This document shows positions 1-8,942 of a stretch of DNA of 64,000 bases, one piece after another. A model generated the notes under the pieces. The model was not told where the DNA came from. It ran no database searches and saw nothing but the letters and a program-made list of their open reading frames with translations. Within the stretch, counting starts at the first letter, position 1. The number at the start of each line of letters is the position of its first letter. The translations under genes were made by a program, and so were the position numbers. Source of the stretch: Chitinophaga eiseniae (lineage in GTDB: Bacteria > Bacteroidota > Bacteroidia > Chitinophagales > Chitinophagaceae); assembly GCF_900167135.1 (NCBI RefSeq), contig NZ_FUWZ01000001.1, positions 1,474,336 to 1,538,335 on the forward strand, given 5' to 3'.

Positions 1-363
1 GATACGGTATATGCACCCTGCGACGGCATGGTACGCAGGGCATATGGCGATAACCCTGATAATATCCCGCCCAATATGGACAGGGGCCCGAAAAACACCA
101 ACCAGGTATTACTGGAAGGGGCGGACTGTTACTTCTTTGCAGGCCACCTGAAAATGAACAGCGTGGTGGTGCACGAAGGGCAGTTCGTGAGACAGGGCCA
201 GGCGCTGGGATGCGTAGGCAATTCCGGCTTCAGCACAGAACCACATCTGCATATACAGGCACATGCCCGTAAGGCCGGCGTACCCTGGTATAAGGCGCCG
301 CCGCTCTACATGTTGTTTGATGGAAAAGGATATCTGCTGAACGAAGTGATCAGCTCGAAATAA
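1..363 (+). CDS. M23 (LytM-type) metallopeptidase, C-terminal part
   Basis: The reading frame is open from base 1, so only the C-terminal 120 residues are present and the start lies outside the window. The fragment carries the second half of a peptidase M23 beta-barrel: GHLKMNSVVVHEGQFVRQGQ, a GNSG turn, then HLHIQAH, where the HxH pair supplies zinc ligand and catalytic base in this family. M23 enzymes cleave peptide cross-links in peptidoglycan or act as scaffolds. Substrate and localisation cannot be read from this part. The gene ends one base before the convergent gene on the minus strand, leaving no room for a separate terminator. Confidence 0.85.
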   Translation, partial: DTVYAPCDGMVRRAYGDNPDNIPPNMDRGPKNTNQVLLEGADCYFFAGHLKMNSVVVHEGQFVRQGQALGCVGNSGFSTEPHLHIQAHARKAGVPWYKAPPLYMLFDGKGYLLNEVISSK

Positions 364-885
364 CTATCGCATCAGCCTTTTGGCTTCTGCATTGATGATC
401 TGGGCAGTCAGCTCTGCAGGAGATTCGCCTGCCTGCAGAAACACTTCCAGCAACTGACGGTTGAGCTCCAGCGCCGGTGCATCCGGTGGCAGCTGCATCG
501 CTATCTGGTTGATGACAGAGATCGTTTGCTCTTTCAGCGTTTTAACCGCCTCCCAGGTGGTGGCTGATACATAAATCTGTTGGGTGATATTGTGCTCATA
601 TTCCGCTTTGATGCTCTGTACCATGGAGATCTGCATGTCCACGGCGCTCATGCCCGTTTGATATATACGGCCGATAAGGCTTTGCGGTGTGATACGGTCT
701 ACATACAGCGCCAGTCTTTCATAGGCCTGCAACTGCAGAGGCAGCACAGCAGGGTTGGCTGCATGCGGCGCTTCCGGTGCAGGCGCCGCGGGTTTCTTCT
801 TGAGAAACATGTCACGGACAGTCATATACAGTATGGCGATAACGCCAATTGCCAGTGCCACATACAACAGCTGTTGGGAATTCAT
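364..885 (-). CDS. Small membrane-anchored hypothetical protein
   Basis: 173 residues from the ATG at 885. An upstream ATG at 939 in the same frame would add 18 polar residues ahead of the membrane segment, so the shorter start is preferred. Residues 5-22 form one hydrophobic helix (QLLYVALAIGVIAILYM), followed by a lysine patch and a Pro/Ala-rich linker (about 32-48). The rest is a helical domain of about 120 residues without cysteines or recognisable catalytic motifs. The layout suggests an inner-membrane protein with a cytoplasmic C-terminal domain. I do not recognise the family with certainty. It converges tail to tail with the M23 peptidase gene. Confidence 0.75.
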   Translation of the reverse strand: MNSQQLLYVALAIGVIAILYMTVRDMFLKKKPAAPAPEAPHAANPAVLPLQLQAYERLALYVDRITPQSLIGRIYQTGMSAVDMQISMVQSIKAEYEHNITQQIYVSATTWEAVKTLKEQTISVINQIAMQLPPDAPALELNRQLLEVFLQAGESPAELTAQIINAEAKRLMR

Positions 886-966
886 CTTATCGGAACGTTT
901 TGAATCGCAAATATATATAAAATAATCACTAATTGTCAATGACCGGCGTCATATATTAATTACAAA

Positions 967-1019
967 TTAAAGGCTTTCTTAAGGAACGGGTGATATCCGC
1001 CCTGTAAGAAAGCCTTTAA
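967..1019 (-). terminator. Terminator of the aminotransferase gene
   Basis: Arms of 15 bases (967-981 and 1005-1019, TTAAAGGCTTTCTTA and its complement) flank a 23-base loop, 14 bases past the stop codon of the leftward aminotransferase gene. Confidence 0.6.
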
Positions 1020-1033
1020 ATCGTGATTCGTAA

Positions 1034-2227
1034 TTATTTCAGTTTGCCCAGCCATTCTTTCAGCCTTGCCACGCCTTTCTCCAGGTTGGCCATGCTGGTG
1101 GCGTAAGACAGCCGGATGCAGTCAGGCTGCTGGAAAGCGACGCCGGTAACGACAGACACATTTGCTTTGTGCAGCAGGTACATACACAGATCGTCCGCAT
1201 TTTTGATATGGGTGTCTTCGAATGACTTGTTAAAAAAAGCACTGATGTCCGGGAACATGTAAAAGGCGCCTTCAGGATCATTTACTTTCAGGCCGGGAAT
1301 AGTTTGCAGCGCTTCGTGGATATAGGCGCGGCGTTTTTTGAATGCTGTCACCATCGCTTCGGCAGTGGTCAGATCGCCGGTCAGCGCTGTGATGGCCGCA
1401 CGCTGGGTGATGGAGCAGGTAGCGGAGGTGAACTGGCTTTGGATCTTATCACATGCTTTGGCGATCTCGAGGGGAGCCGCCAGGTAGCCGAGCCGCCAGC
1501 CGGTCATCGCAAAACCTTTACTGAGGCCGTTGATAACAATGGTACGCTCTTTCATGCCGGGGAACTGGGCGATGCTCTCATGTTTCCCTACGTAATTAAT
1601 ATATTCATAGATCTCATCGGAGATGATATAGATCTGCGGGTGTTTGGCAAATACCGCTGCCAGCCCTTCCAGTTCTTCTTTTGAATAAACAGACCCGGTG
1701 GGATTGCAGGGGGAAGAAAACATGAATAGTTTTGTTTTCGGCGTGATGGCCGCTTCCAGTTGTTCAGGCGTGATTTTGTAGTTGTTCTCAATGGTGCTGG
1801 GTACAAATACCACGGTGCCCTGGCACAGCGCTACCTGTTCGGAATAAGTCACCCAGTAAGGCGTGGGGATAATCACTTCATCACCGGGGTTGACGATGCT
1901 CAGCACTACGTTGGCAAGGCTTTGTTTGGCGCCGGTGGTCACTACGATCTGTTCCGGCGTATAGTCAAGACCGTTATCGCGCTTCAGTTTGTGCACAACT
2001 GCCTGTCTTACTTCGGCGTAACCGGCTACCGGTGTGTAGTGGGTAAAGCCGTCGTCGATCGCCTTTTTGGCAGCTTCCCGGATATGTTCCGGGGTATCAA
2101 AGTCCGGTTCTCCAATACTCAGGTCTACGACGTCTATTCCCTGTGCTTTCAGCTCGCGGCCCAGTTTGGCCATTTTAATGGTTTGCGGCTCGGAAATCCG
2201 TGACAGCCTTTCTGCTAGTTGATTCAT
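1034..2227 (-). CDS. aspC: Pyridoxal-phosphate aminotransferase, aspartate type (class I)
   Basis: 397 residues starting at MNQLAERLSRI. The ATG at 2371 would add a lysine-rich tail translated from the upstream hairpin and repeat region, so it is rejected. The protein is a fold-type I aminotransferase exchanging amino groups between aspartate and 2-oxoglutarate with PLP. Visible landmarks are TTGAKQSLAN (cofactor phosphate site), SSPCNPTG near residue 174, SDEIYE near 203, and the Schiff-base lysine K237 in LSKGFAMTGWR with the phosphate-binding arginine R245. A C-terminal DCIRLSYATS holds the likely substrate-carboxylate arginine. Length and motifs fit the subgroup Ig enzymes of Bacteroidota. 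Whether it also acts on glutamate or aromatic substrates cannot be told from the sequence. Confidence 0.93.
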   Translation of the reverse strand: MNQLAERLSRISEPQTIKMAKLGRELKAQGIDVVDLSIGEPDFDTPEHIREAAKKAIDDGFTHYTPVAGYAEVRQAVVHKLKRDNGLDYTPEQIVVTTGAKQSLANVVLSIVNPGDEVIIPTPYWVTYSEQVALCQGTVVFVPSTIENNYKITPEQLEAAITPKTKLFMFSSPCNPTGSVYSKEELEGLAAVFAKHPQIYIISDEIYEYINYVGKHESIAQFPGMKERTIVINGLSKGFAMTGWRLGYLAAPLEIAKACDKIQSQFTSATCSITQRAAITALTGDLTTAEAMVTAFKKRRAYIHEALQTIPGLKVNDPEGAFYMFPDISAFFNKSFEDTHIKNADDLCMYLLHKANVSVVTGVAFQQPDCIRLSYATSMANLEKGVARLKEWLGKLK

Positions 2228-2273
2228 ATCTAAACATTGGATTGACCGGAACAAACCTACATAAAAATTCAGG

Positions 2274-2385
2274 GATTTACGGATTTTGTCATTTTTTGAT
2301 CTTACAAAAAAGAAGACCGAAGCGAATTGACGTCGCTTCGGTCCTTTTATCGTTTCATCTGTAGAGATCAAAAAATCCGTAAATC
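2274..2385. repeat. Inverted AT-rich repeat enclosing a terminator
   Basis: GATTTACGGATTTT at 2274-2287 is exactly complementary to 2372-2385, and an overlapping second pair, ATTTTTTGATCT at 2291-2302 and its complement at 2365-2376, extends the match. The GC-rich hairpin at 2315-2343 sits in the middle. The same word (AAATCCGTAAATC) recurs in other intergenic gaps of this window. Confidence 0.7.
2310..2346. terminator. Intrinsic terminator of the DUF4397 lipoprotein gene
   Basis: An 11-bp perfect stem (GACCGAAGCGA, 2315-2325, with 2333-2343) closes a 7-base loop. On the minus strand it is followed by a pyrimidine run TTCTTTTTT, correctly placed for the gene ending at 2402. The plus strand also has a short T-run. 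Confidence 0.75.
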
Positions 2386-2401
2386 AATGCATTCCAAAAT
2401 C

Positions 2402-3130
2402 TTAGTAGCTGGAAGTATGAGACAGGTAGTACAACTGCAGTTTGTTGTCACCGGTGCTGTCTTTGGCGCCGCTCAGGTAAATGGTGTAAGCGTATCCTGG
2501 CTGGAAGGGTACCTGTGTGGCACCGGCAGTCTGACGGGAAGTACCTTTCACCAGCGGAGTGGTGGAGCCGGGCAGCGTTACGTAGTATTCCACGGTGCTG
2601 TTATACGGGTCTACAGAATTCCAGGGACGGCTGATGGAAAAAGGCTGGTTCTCCAGCACTCTTTTGCTGTTGATGTACAGGTCCACCGGGCCGGCGTTGG
2701 GGCTCAGGTTCAGGAAGCGGAAGTTCACCTTGCTGGTAGACAGTGAGGAGAAATCTTCCCTGATCAGCTGAGACACGAATTTTTTAGTGTTATCGTTGTA
2801 GGTAATAATGGTGTAATACCGGAGAGAGTCAAACTGTTGGGTCACAGAGTCCAGACCGGTGCCGTTCAGGTTCCGGAAAGAAAAAGTGTGTACGCCCGGC
2901 AGGTCCAGGAAAGGAGAGGAGGCGCTGGTCTTATAGGCGGCGCTGGTGTTCATTTTGGCGCCGTTATTAAAGATGTCCAGGCTGGAAGGCAGATAAGCGC
3001 CGTTGATGATGGCACCGGTATAGTTCATCCTTTGCGGGGTCGGGTCGCTCTGTTTCAGACAGGATGAAAATCCGATTACTCCTCCCAACAGGGCGGCTAC
3101 CGCCCAAACACGATTTTTTTTGATCAGCAT
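2402..3130 (-). CDS. DUF4397-containing lipoprotein
   Basis: 242 residues. The N-terminus MLIKKNRVWAVAALLGGVIG followed by FSSC is a lipoprotein signal with the lipidated cysteine at about residue 24, so the mature protein should be periplasmic or outer-membrane attached. A DUF4397-like segment begins around residue 137 (FRFLNLSPNAGPVDLYI), the beta-sandwich signature of that family. The N-terminal half shows loosely similar spacing (VHTFSFRNLNGTG). No catalytic residues stand out. The function of the family is unknown. The neighbours are unrelated metabolic genes, so no pathway is suggested. Confidence 0.85.
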   Translation of the reverse strand: MLIKKNRVWAVAALLGGVIGFSSCLKQSDPTPQRMNYTGAIINGAYLPSSLDIFNNGAKMNTSAAYKTSASSPFLDLPGVHTFSFRNLNGTGLDSVTQQFDSLRYYTIITYNDNTKKFVSQLIREDFSSLSTSKVNFRFLNLSPNAGPVDLYINSKRVLENQPFSISRPWNSVDPYNSTVEYYVTLPGSTTPLVKGTSRQTAGATQVPFQPGYAYTIYLSGAKDSTGDNKLQLYYLSHTSSY

Positions 3131-3156
3131 TAGCTCACAGTTTTTTAGTATGGTGT

Positions 3157-4368
3157 TTATAAAATTTGCGTTTGATGTACCCTGAAACGGTCCAGGTTTG
3201 GTTGATACCTTTTTTTTCGTTGTAACTCCTCTTCGTATATCAGTTCTCCCAGCGCTTTCAGAAATGGTTTTCCGGTCGTTTCGAAAGCTTCCTGGTCTTC
3301 TCCGAGCGGACCGTCCTTATTTACCAGCAGACTGGCAGAGAGCAAAAACTCCACCTGATTGGCATAGTCCGCCACATAAGCCGTATCCGTTAAAAAGCCA
3401 TAAGCCCATCCCGGCTTGTTGAAAATCCTGATATGGTCTGGTATGCGGGCCGCTTTCCGGCCGCCGAAAAGCAGAAATTTCACATATGCCGGATGGTATT
3501 GCCCCGTGTTATACACCGGATCTGTTGATTCTCCGGGGTATTGGGACATACAACGATACAAAAAATTGTAGTCATCTTCCGTTAAACGGAGCCGGAATGG
3601 ATTTGTTACAGTTTCCGGAAAAAATAACCGCTGCATCATCTGGTGGAGCTCGTTGAGCGGCAACCTGTTCCGGTAGGAGAAGTCCATCGGGCTGTTTTCC
3701 AGCCGGCCCCGGTGATCGATATGCTGTTGACCGGCCAGGTCCTGGCGGGAGGCAAACACGAGGTTGCTCCGCTGGTCGGGCTGGTCGTACAGCAGCTGCC
3801 GGCCGGCCCGGAAATAGACGCTGTTGGTATGCATATTGGCCGCCATATGCAGCGGTAGCCCTACCCGGTGACGGATTTCGGTGCGGGTATATCCCAGTTC
3901 CCACAGGCGCCGGTTGAGCGGCTCCTGGCCCAGGAACTCATACAGCCGGTTGTAAGCGTCGTTATCGCTGACCAGAAAGATTTTTTTGATATAATGCGAG
4001 ATGGTTGGTAGCTTGCCGGCTGCCGAATAATCATGCAGGACGCCCGGGTTGATGCCCGGCAAGGCCCGGGTAAACATGGCCGCGTGCCGGTCCAGCCCCG
4101 GAATCTGCAGGTCGTTCAGCTTCTCCAGCGCCAGCAGGGCGGTGGGGAGCTTGACGGTGGACGCCGGATAACAGTACCAGCCCCGCCCTATGCCAAAGCG
4201 AAAATCAGTAAATTGCGGCCGCTGCTGCGCATCCCGGTCTATCCGGGTGTAAATGAGCTGCAGCCGGTGAGCGGAAGCATCCCTGAATACCTTGGCCACA
4301 GCGGCTTTTCGACTTTTCAGCAACGCCTCAGGGAAATTATCTGTTACCGGATAATGGTGGGTTTGCAT
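3157..4368 (-). CDS. Serine hydrolase, class A beta-lactamase fold
   Basis: 403 residues. The fold is shown by the catalytic tetrad S70-T-V-K73 in PASTVKLPTALLALEKL, the SDN loop at 134-136 (VSDNDAYN) and a later KPG in NKPGWAYGF at the place of the usual KTG. These are the three active-site elements of penicillin-recognising serine enzymes. The KTG to KPG change and the large size argue against a true beta-lactamase. A peptidase or esterase acting on cell-wall or peptide substrates is more likely. No signal peptide is visible at the only ATG start, and an in-frame TGA lies about 70 bases upstream, so export would need a non-ATG start such as the TTG ten codons upstream. Confidence 0.8.
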   Translation of the reverse strand: MQTHHYPVTDNFPEALLKSRKAAVAKVFRDASAHRLQLIYTRIDRDAQQRPQFTDFRFGIGRGWYCYPASTVKLPTALLALEKLNDLQIPGLDRHAAMFTRALPGINPGVLHDYSAAGKLPTISHYIKKIFLVSDNDAYNRLYEFLGQEPLNRRLWELGYTRTEIRHRVGLPLHMAANMHTNSVYFRAGRQLLYDQPDQRSNLVFASRQDLAGQQHIDHRGRLENSPMDFSYRNRLPLNELHQMMQRLFFPETVTNPFRLRLTEDDYNFLYRCMSQYPGESTDPVYNTGQYHPAYVKFLLFGGRKAARIPDHIRIFNKPGWAYGFLTDTAYVADYANQVEFLLSASLLVNKDGPLGEDQEAFETTGKPFLKALGELIYEEELQRKKRYQPNLDRFRVHQTQIL

Positions 4369-4535
4369 ATATTTGTCGGTATTACATGAGTGTAAAGCAA
4401 AGAAATATTCTTAAAAACAGGAAAAAACCAAGATCGCGGATTTAGAAAAAATGGGTGTCACCAAGCCCGTAAAGTCAATCACATATTGATTTTGCGCCTC
4501 TTTTAACAAGGGCTTTAATATATCAATTTAAATTC

Positions 4536-4543
4536 TATCTTTG
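4536..4543 (+). promoter_or_regulatory. -7 box of the secDF promoter
   Basis: TATCTTTG matches the Bacteroidetes -7 consensus TAnnTTTG 42 bases upstream of the secDF ATG. I do not see a clear TTG at the -33 position. Confidence 0.6.
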
Positions 4544-4585
4544 CAACTCTTAAAATTTTTTTATTATAAACCCGAAACAAGTAAC

Positions 4586-7500
4586 ATGCAACTAAAAGGA
4601 CTGGTAAGATTTTTTGCCATCGCACTGATCCTTATCTCTTTGTATCAATTGTCCTTCACGTTTTTGGTGCGGAACTATGAGAAGAAGATAGAGCGGCAGG
4701 CTGAAACCGATGTAGCCAAGCAATTCCCTACACCTGAACAGAAATACCCAGGCAGCAAAGAACAGCAGGCCTTCTATTCTGACACGCTGAAAGGATTTAC
4801 CAAACAAAGAAGACAAGAGATCGTGGACAGCACCAGCAATAAACAGATTGCCGGGTTTCCATGGTACGTTACCTACACCAAGGCCAAAGAAAAGGAACTG
4901 AACCTCGGCCTCGACCTCGTAGGTGGTATGAACGTAGTGCTGGAAGTAAGCGTGGAAGACGTTATCCGCGCCCTCGCCGGTCAATCCAAGGACCCTGCTT
5001 TCAATAAAGCGCTGGAACTGGCTGGACAACGCAAAAATACCAATCAGACTGATTTCGTTACCTTGTTCGGACAAACGTACGCTGAAGTGGCTCCTCAGGG
5101 CCGTCTGGCGACAATCTTCGCCAATGCGTACCAGAAAGACATCAACTTCAACTCGTCCAACCAGCAGGTGCTGGACATGATCCGCAAGGAATCCCACGCG
5201 GCCATCAAAAACACCTATATCGTACTGCAGAAACGTATCGATAAATTCGGTGTGGCACAGCCTAATATCAGCCTCGATGAAAATAAAGGCCTGATCTCTG
5301 TGGAACTGGCCGGTGTTGACAACGCTGAACGCGTGCGCAAATACCTGCAGGCTACTGCCAACCTGGAATTCCGGGAAGTGTACAAAAACAGCCCCGAGTT
5401 CTTCCAGAACGTACTGAACCCAATGAACGAAGCCATCAGGAACGCACAGGGCGGCAATACTGCCAAACCCGCTGCTACACCTGACAGCACACAGGCTGCT
5501 GCTGCCGCTGCTGATACCAAAGCTGACACCAGCAAAGAAGGTAAACTGAGCGACTACCTGGCTAAAAAAGATACCGGAAAAAGCGTAAAAGACAGCACTA
5601 AATCCTCTCAGGAACAACTCTTCGCTGAACAGCGCAAACAAAATCCGCTGTTCGCGATCATGATCCCGATGATCGATCCGCAGTCCGGCACCCTGATCCC
5701 CAGCCCGTCCATCGGCCGTATCCTGCCTAAAGACACTGCCGCTTTCCGTCAGTTCCTGCGCATGCCGGCTGTACAGGCTATCCTGCCTAAAGACGCGGTA
5801 TTCGCCTTCGGTCCTGAAAATAAAGACGACAAACACGGCCCGCTGCCACTGTACGTGCTGAAAGTAAACCCCGCTAACCCTGCACCCCGTGTAGGTGGCG
5901 AAAGGATCGTTGACGCCCGCCAGGACGTTGGTCCCGACAACCAGCCGGAAATCAGCATGGCGATGGACAACGTGGGCGCACACGAGTGGAAAAAACTGAC
6001 CGGTGAACTGGCGCCCGCCAACCCGAAAGATCCTTCCACCCTGAACTTCGTAGCCATCGTACTCGATAATATCGTTTACTCCGCTCCTTCCATCCAGGGC
6101 GAAATCGCCGGCGGCCGCTCTTCCATCAGCGGTAGCTTCACCATGGAAGAAGCCAATGACCTCGCCAATATCCTGAAGTCCGGTAAAATGCCTGCACCTG
6201 CACGTATCGTACAGGAACAGATCGTAGGGCCTACCCTCGGCGCTGAATCTATCGCCGCCGGTGCCAAATCCTTCATGATCTCCTTCGTGATCATCTTCGT
6301 ACTGATGCTGGTATACTATAACAGCGCCGGCTGGGTAGCTAACATCGCACTGGTACTCAACCTGCTGTTTACCTTCGGTATCCTGGCCTCCCTCGGCGCC
6401 ACCCTCACCATGGCGGGTATCGCCGGTCTGGTACTGACCATCGGTATGGCAGTGGACACCAACGTAATCATCTTTGAGAGGATCAAGGATGAGCTGACAC
6501 ACGGCAAGTCCTATCCCGACGCGATATCCCTCGGCTACAAACGCTCTTATGCGCCTGTGCTCGACGGTCACGTTACCTCTCTGCTCACAGCCTTTATCCT
6601 GTTTTACTTTGGTCTGGGCCCGGTGCTTGGTTTCGCTACCACCCAGATCATCGGTCTGCTCCTGTCCCTGTTCTGCGGTATCCTCGTATCCCGTATGATC
6701 ACCGACTGGTGGACCAACAAGAAAAGACACTTCGAATACTTTACGCCGATCTCCCGCAAAGTCTTCAAACACGCTGCTTTCGACTTCGTAGGTAAACGTA
6801 AATATGCTTACATCATCTCTGCTATCGTAGCAATAGGTGGTATCAGCTCCTTCTTCCATGGCTTCGATCACGGTATCGACTTCTCCGGTGGCCGTAACTT
6901 CACCGTGCGCTTCGAGAAAACCATGAACAGACAGGAAGTGGCCAATGCGCTGAAGAAAGAATTCGACAGTGAGGTGTTTGTAAAAACCATCGGTAACACC
7001 AACCAGCTGAGCATCACCACTGCCTATAAAATTGAACAGCAAAGCCTGGCGGTTGATCAGGAAGTGATCACCAAATTGTACAGCGGTCTGAAACCTTACT
7101 ACGATGCCAGCGTTACACAGGACGTGTTCAACACCCGTTATGTGATCGGCTCCCAGACAGTATCGCCTACCATCTCCGACGACCTTCGCGCCGGCGCGGT
7201 AAAAGCAACCGTATTGTCCCTCCTCGTGATCTTCGTGTATATCCTGATCCGTTTCAGCAAATGGCAGTACTCTATCGGTACTATCTTCTCCCTGCTGCAC
7301 GACGTATTACTCACCCTGGCGGTATTCTCCTGGTTTAAGGACATCGTTCCTTTCACCCTGGAAATCGACCAGCACTTCATCGCGGCGATCCTCACCGTGA
7401 TCGGTTTCTCCATGAACGATACCGTGATCGTGTTCGACCGTATCCGTGAATACTTTAAAACAGGCGCACATGGCAGAGACAGGAACACCGTGATCAACAA

Positions 7501-7759
7501 AGCGATCAACGATACCCTGAGCCGTACCATCATGACGTCCCTCACGGTATTCCTGACCATCCTGGTACTGTTCATCTTCGGTGGTGAAGTAACCCGCGGT
7601 TTCGCCTTCGCTATGCTGATCGGTGTTATCACCGGTACTTACTCTTCCATCTTCGTGGCGGCGCCGGTACTGGTTGACTTTGACAAGAAAAACCAACTGT
7701 CCAACGAAAGCGATGCGGTAGCCGTTTCTGAAAAGAAAGCTACTCCCGCCACTAAATAA
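4586..7759 (+). CDS. secDF: SecDF protein-export accessory subunit (SecD-SecF fusion)
   Basis: 1057 residues. SecD and SecF are separate in E. coli but fused here, as is usual in Bacteroidota. The SecD half opens with a membrane helix (about 6-24) and the LGLDLVGGMNVVLEV signature. It has a large periplasmic region with an Ala/Thr/Lys-rich low-complexity insert (about 300-360), then GRSSISGSFTMEEA and a six-helix block ending before the KKRHFEYFTP linker. The SecF half starts with GIDFSGGRNFTVRFEK and has the conserved GFSMNDTVIVFDRIRE. The protein uses the proton-motive force to help preproteins leave SecYEG. An upstream in-frame TTG at 4541 overlaps the -7 box, so the ATG at 4586 is the start. 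The gene stands alone; yajC lies about 1.5 kb away in another transcript. Confidence 0.97.
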   Translation: MQLKGLVRFFAIALILISLYQLSFTFLVRNYEKKIERQAETDVAKQFPTPEQKYPGSKEQQAFYSDTLKGFTKQRRQEIVDSTSNKQIAGFPWYVTYTKAKEKELNLGLDLVGGMNVVLEVSVEDVIRALAGQSKDPAFNKALELAGQRKNTNQTDFVTLFGQTYAEVAPQGRLATIFANAYQKDINFNSSNQQVLDMIRKESHAAIKNTYIVLQKRIDKFGVAQPNISLDENKGLISVELAGVDNAERVRKYLQATANLEFREVYKNSPEFFQNVLNPMNEAIRNAQGGNTAKPAATPDSTQAAAAAADTKADTSKEGKLSDYLAKKDTGKSVKDSTKSSQEQLFAEQRKQNPLFAIMIPMIDPQSGTLIPSPSIGRILPKDTAAFRQFLRMPAVQAILPKDAVFAFGPENKDDKHGPLPLYVLKVNPANPAPRVGGERIVDARQDVGPDNQPEISMAMDNVGAHEWKKLTGELAPANPKDPSTLNFVAIVLDNIVYSAPSIQGEIAGGRSSISGSFTMEEANDLANILKSGKMPAPARIVQEQIVGPTLGAESIAAGAKSFMISFVIIFVLMLVYYNSAGWVANIALVLNLLFTFGILASLGATLTMAGIAGLVLTIGMAVDTNVIIFERIKDELTHGKSYPDAISLGYKRSYAPVLDGHVTSLLTAFILFYFGLGPVLGFATTQIIGLLLSLFCGILVSRMITDWWTNKKRHFEYFTPISRKVFKHAAFDFVGKRKYAYIISAIVAIGGISSFFHGFDHGIDFSGGRNFTVRFEKTMNRQEVANALKKEFDSEVFVKTIGNTNQLSITTAYKIEQQSLAVDQEVITKLYSGLKPYYDASVTQDVFNTRYVIGSQTVSPTISDDLRAGAVKATVLSLLVIFVYILIRFSKWQYSIGTIFSLLHDVLLTLAVFSWFKDIVPFTLEIDQHFIAAILTVIGFSMNDTVIVFDRIREYFKTGAHGRDRNTVINKAINDTLSRTIMTSLTVFLTILVLFIFGGEVTRGFAFAMLIGVITGTYSSIFVAAPVLVDFDKKNQLSNESDAVAVSEKKATPATK

Positions 7760-7788
7760 GTAAGTGATAGCTGAAAAATATGTTTGAC

Positions 7789-7826
7789 AAAAAAGCCTGC
7801 TATGTAACATAGCAGGCTTTTTTATT
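7789..7826. terminator. Bidirectional terminator between secDF and the HesB-like gene
   Basis: A near-perfect palindrome with 15-base arms (7791-7805 and 7807-7821, core GCCTGCTATG) followed by T-runs on both strands, between convergent genes. Confidence 0.85.
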
Positions 7827-7885
7827 GGAGTAATATTTTGACAGGCAGACATATGCGCCAGCGCAAAGTATAACCCTGCCGGGCC

Positions 7886-8185
7886 TTATTCAGGCTTGCG
7901 GAAAACAAATCCCCGGACATCGTCCTGGTCCTGGTAATCTACTTCCAGCCCCACCAGGTACATGCCATGCGCTTTTTTTATGATCACGGGTATACCGGCA
8001 ATCTCAAACAGGTCATCATCTTCCCGGAGGGCGTCAAACCCCAGCATGTAGCCCATACCCGAACATCCTCCGCCTTTTACGCCAATACGCAGATAAGGAG
8101 CTTCCACGTCGCCCTGCAGCAGTTGTTTTACTACAGCGGCGGCGTTGTCAGTGAGTTGCAGGGGGGCGGTAAATGTGGTAGCCAT
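7886..8185 (-). CDS. HesB/IscA-like protein without the C-terminal CxC
   Basis: 99 residues with the A-type iron-sulfur carrier fold: LTDNAAAVVKQLL, LRIGVKGGGCSGMGYMLGF with the first conserved cysteine, and a beta segment GLEVDYQD. A-type carriers (IscA, SufA, ErpA) normally end in a CGC motif that provides the other two cluster ligands. Here the chain stops at GFVFRKPE, before that motif, so only one of the three ligand cysteines is present. It may be a structural or regulatory paralogue, or bind metal with other residues. It lies 70 bases downstream of coaE on the same strand, and no suf or isc genes are in the window. Confidence 0.85.
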   Translation of the reverse strand: MATTFTAPLQLTDNAAAVVKQLLQGDVEAPYLRIGVKGGGCSGMGYMLGFDALREDDDLFEIAGIPVIIKKAHGMYLVGLEVDYQDQDDVRGFVFRKPE

Positions 8186-8255
8186 GGGCTTTTATTTTTT
8201 TCCAAAGGTAGGGAAAAGCCGCAGGAGTAGGGGAGGTGGTATACGGAAAGTAACC

Positions 8256-8852
8256 TCAGGTGGCGGCGGCCAGCTGCAGCAGTCGCTGATGAAGGGCCAG
8301 TACCTGCGGGATCACCAGTTGCTGTTCATCGTTCCGGATAACATAATCGCACAAACGCATTTTGATGCTTTCATCGATTTGTTTATGCATACGGGCCAGC
8401 ACCTCTTCCCGGGTGACGTTGTCCCGCTTCATCACACGCAGGATGCGCAGCGGCTGCGGCGCGTACACGCCGATGATTTTATCGAGGTAGTGGAACGATT
8501 CCGATTCAAACAGCAGGGCGGCCTCTTTGAGCACGTAGGGAGTGGTCTGCTGACTGGCCCAGAGGTTGGAGTCGCGAATAGTGGCAGGATGTACCAGCGA
8601 GTTGAGCAGCGCCAGCTTTTCCTTGTCGTTGAAAACGATATTGCCGAGGTATTTGCGGTTCAGGGCGCCGTGGGCGTCGTAGGTATCCGGTCCGAAATGC
8701 TGCCTGACGGCTGCCGCCAGTTCGGGGTCCCTGACCAGGATGTCTTTGGCGCGTTCGTCTGCGTAGTACACAGGAACGCCCAGAAGTTCAAATATCTTGC
8801 TGACGGTGCTTTTACCGGAACCGATACCGCCGGTGATGCCTACCTTTAACAT
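8256..8852 (-). CDS. coaE: Dephospho-CoA kinase
   Basis: 198 residues. The P-loop GGIGSGKST at residues 8-16 opens the protein, followed by the dephospho-CoA binding segment with YYADERAKDI and later LLFESESFHYLDKIIGVYAP. These are features of CoaE, which phosphorylates the 3' hydroxyl of dephospho-CoA in the last step of coenzyme A synthesis. Length is normal for the family. The gene follows yajC but is separated from it by a terminator-like hairpin, so part of its transcription may come from a local promoter. The preceding enzyme of the pathway, coaD, is encoded at 30675-31151. Confidence 0.95.
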   Translation of the reverse strand: MLKVGITGGIGSGKSTVSKIFELLGVPVYYADERAKDILVRDPELAAAVRQHFGPDTYDAHGALNRKYLGNIVFNDKEKLALLNSLVHPATIRDSNLWASQQTTPYVLKEAALLFESESFHYLDKIIGVYAPQPLRILRVMKRDNVTREEVLARMHKQIDESIKMRLCDYVIRNDEQQLVIPQVLALHQRLLQLAAAT

Positions 8853-8890
8853 AAAATCCGGATAATTGGGTCTGTATCGAAGCTAAGGAT

Positions 8891-8925
8891 AAAAAAAATC
8901 CCGGACAGGATGGCCGGGATTTTTT
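8891..8925 (-). terminator. Terminator after yajC
   Basis: Stem AATCCCGG / CCGGGATT with a short loop, with A-runs and T-runs on either side, 18 bases past the yajC stop codon. Confidence 0.75.
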
Positions 8926-8942
8926 ACAGTATTGTATGTGAA

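Noticed and set aside
4592..7300. A 902-codon open frame on the minus strand across secDF
   Set aside because: It lies entirely antisense to a clear secDF gene, has no recognisable motifs, and is explained by the high GC and codon bias of the sense gene.
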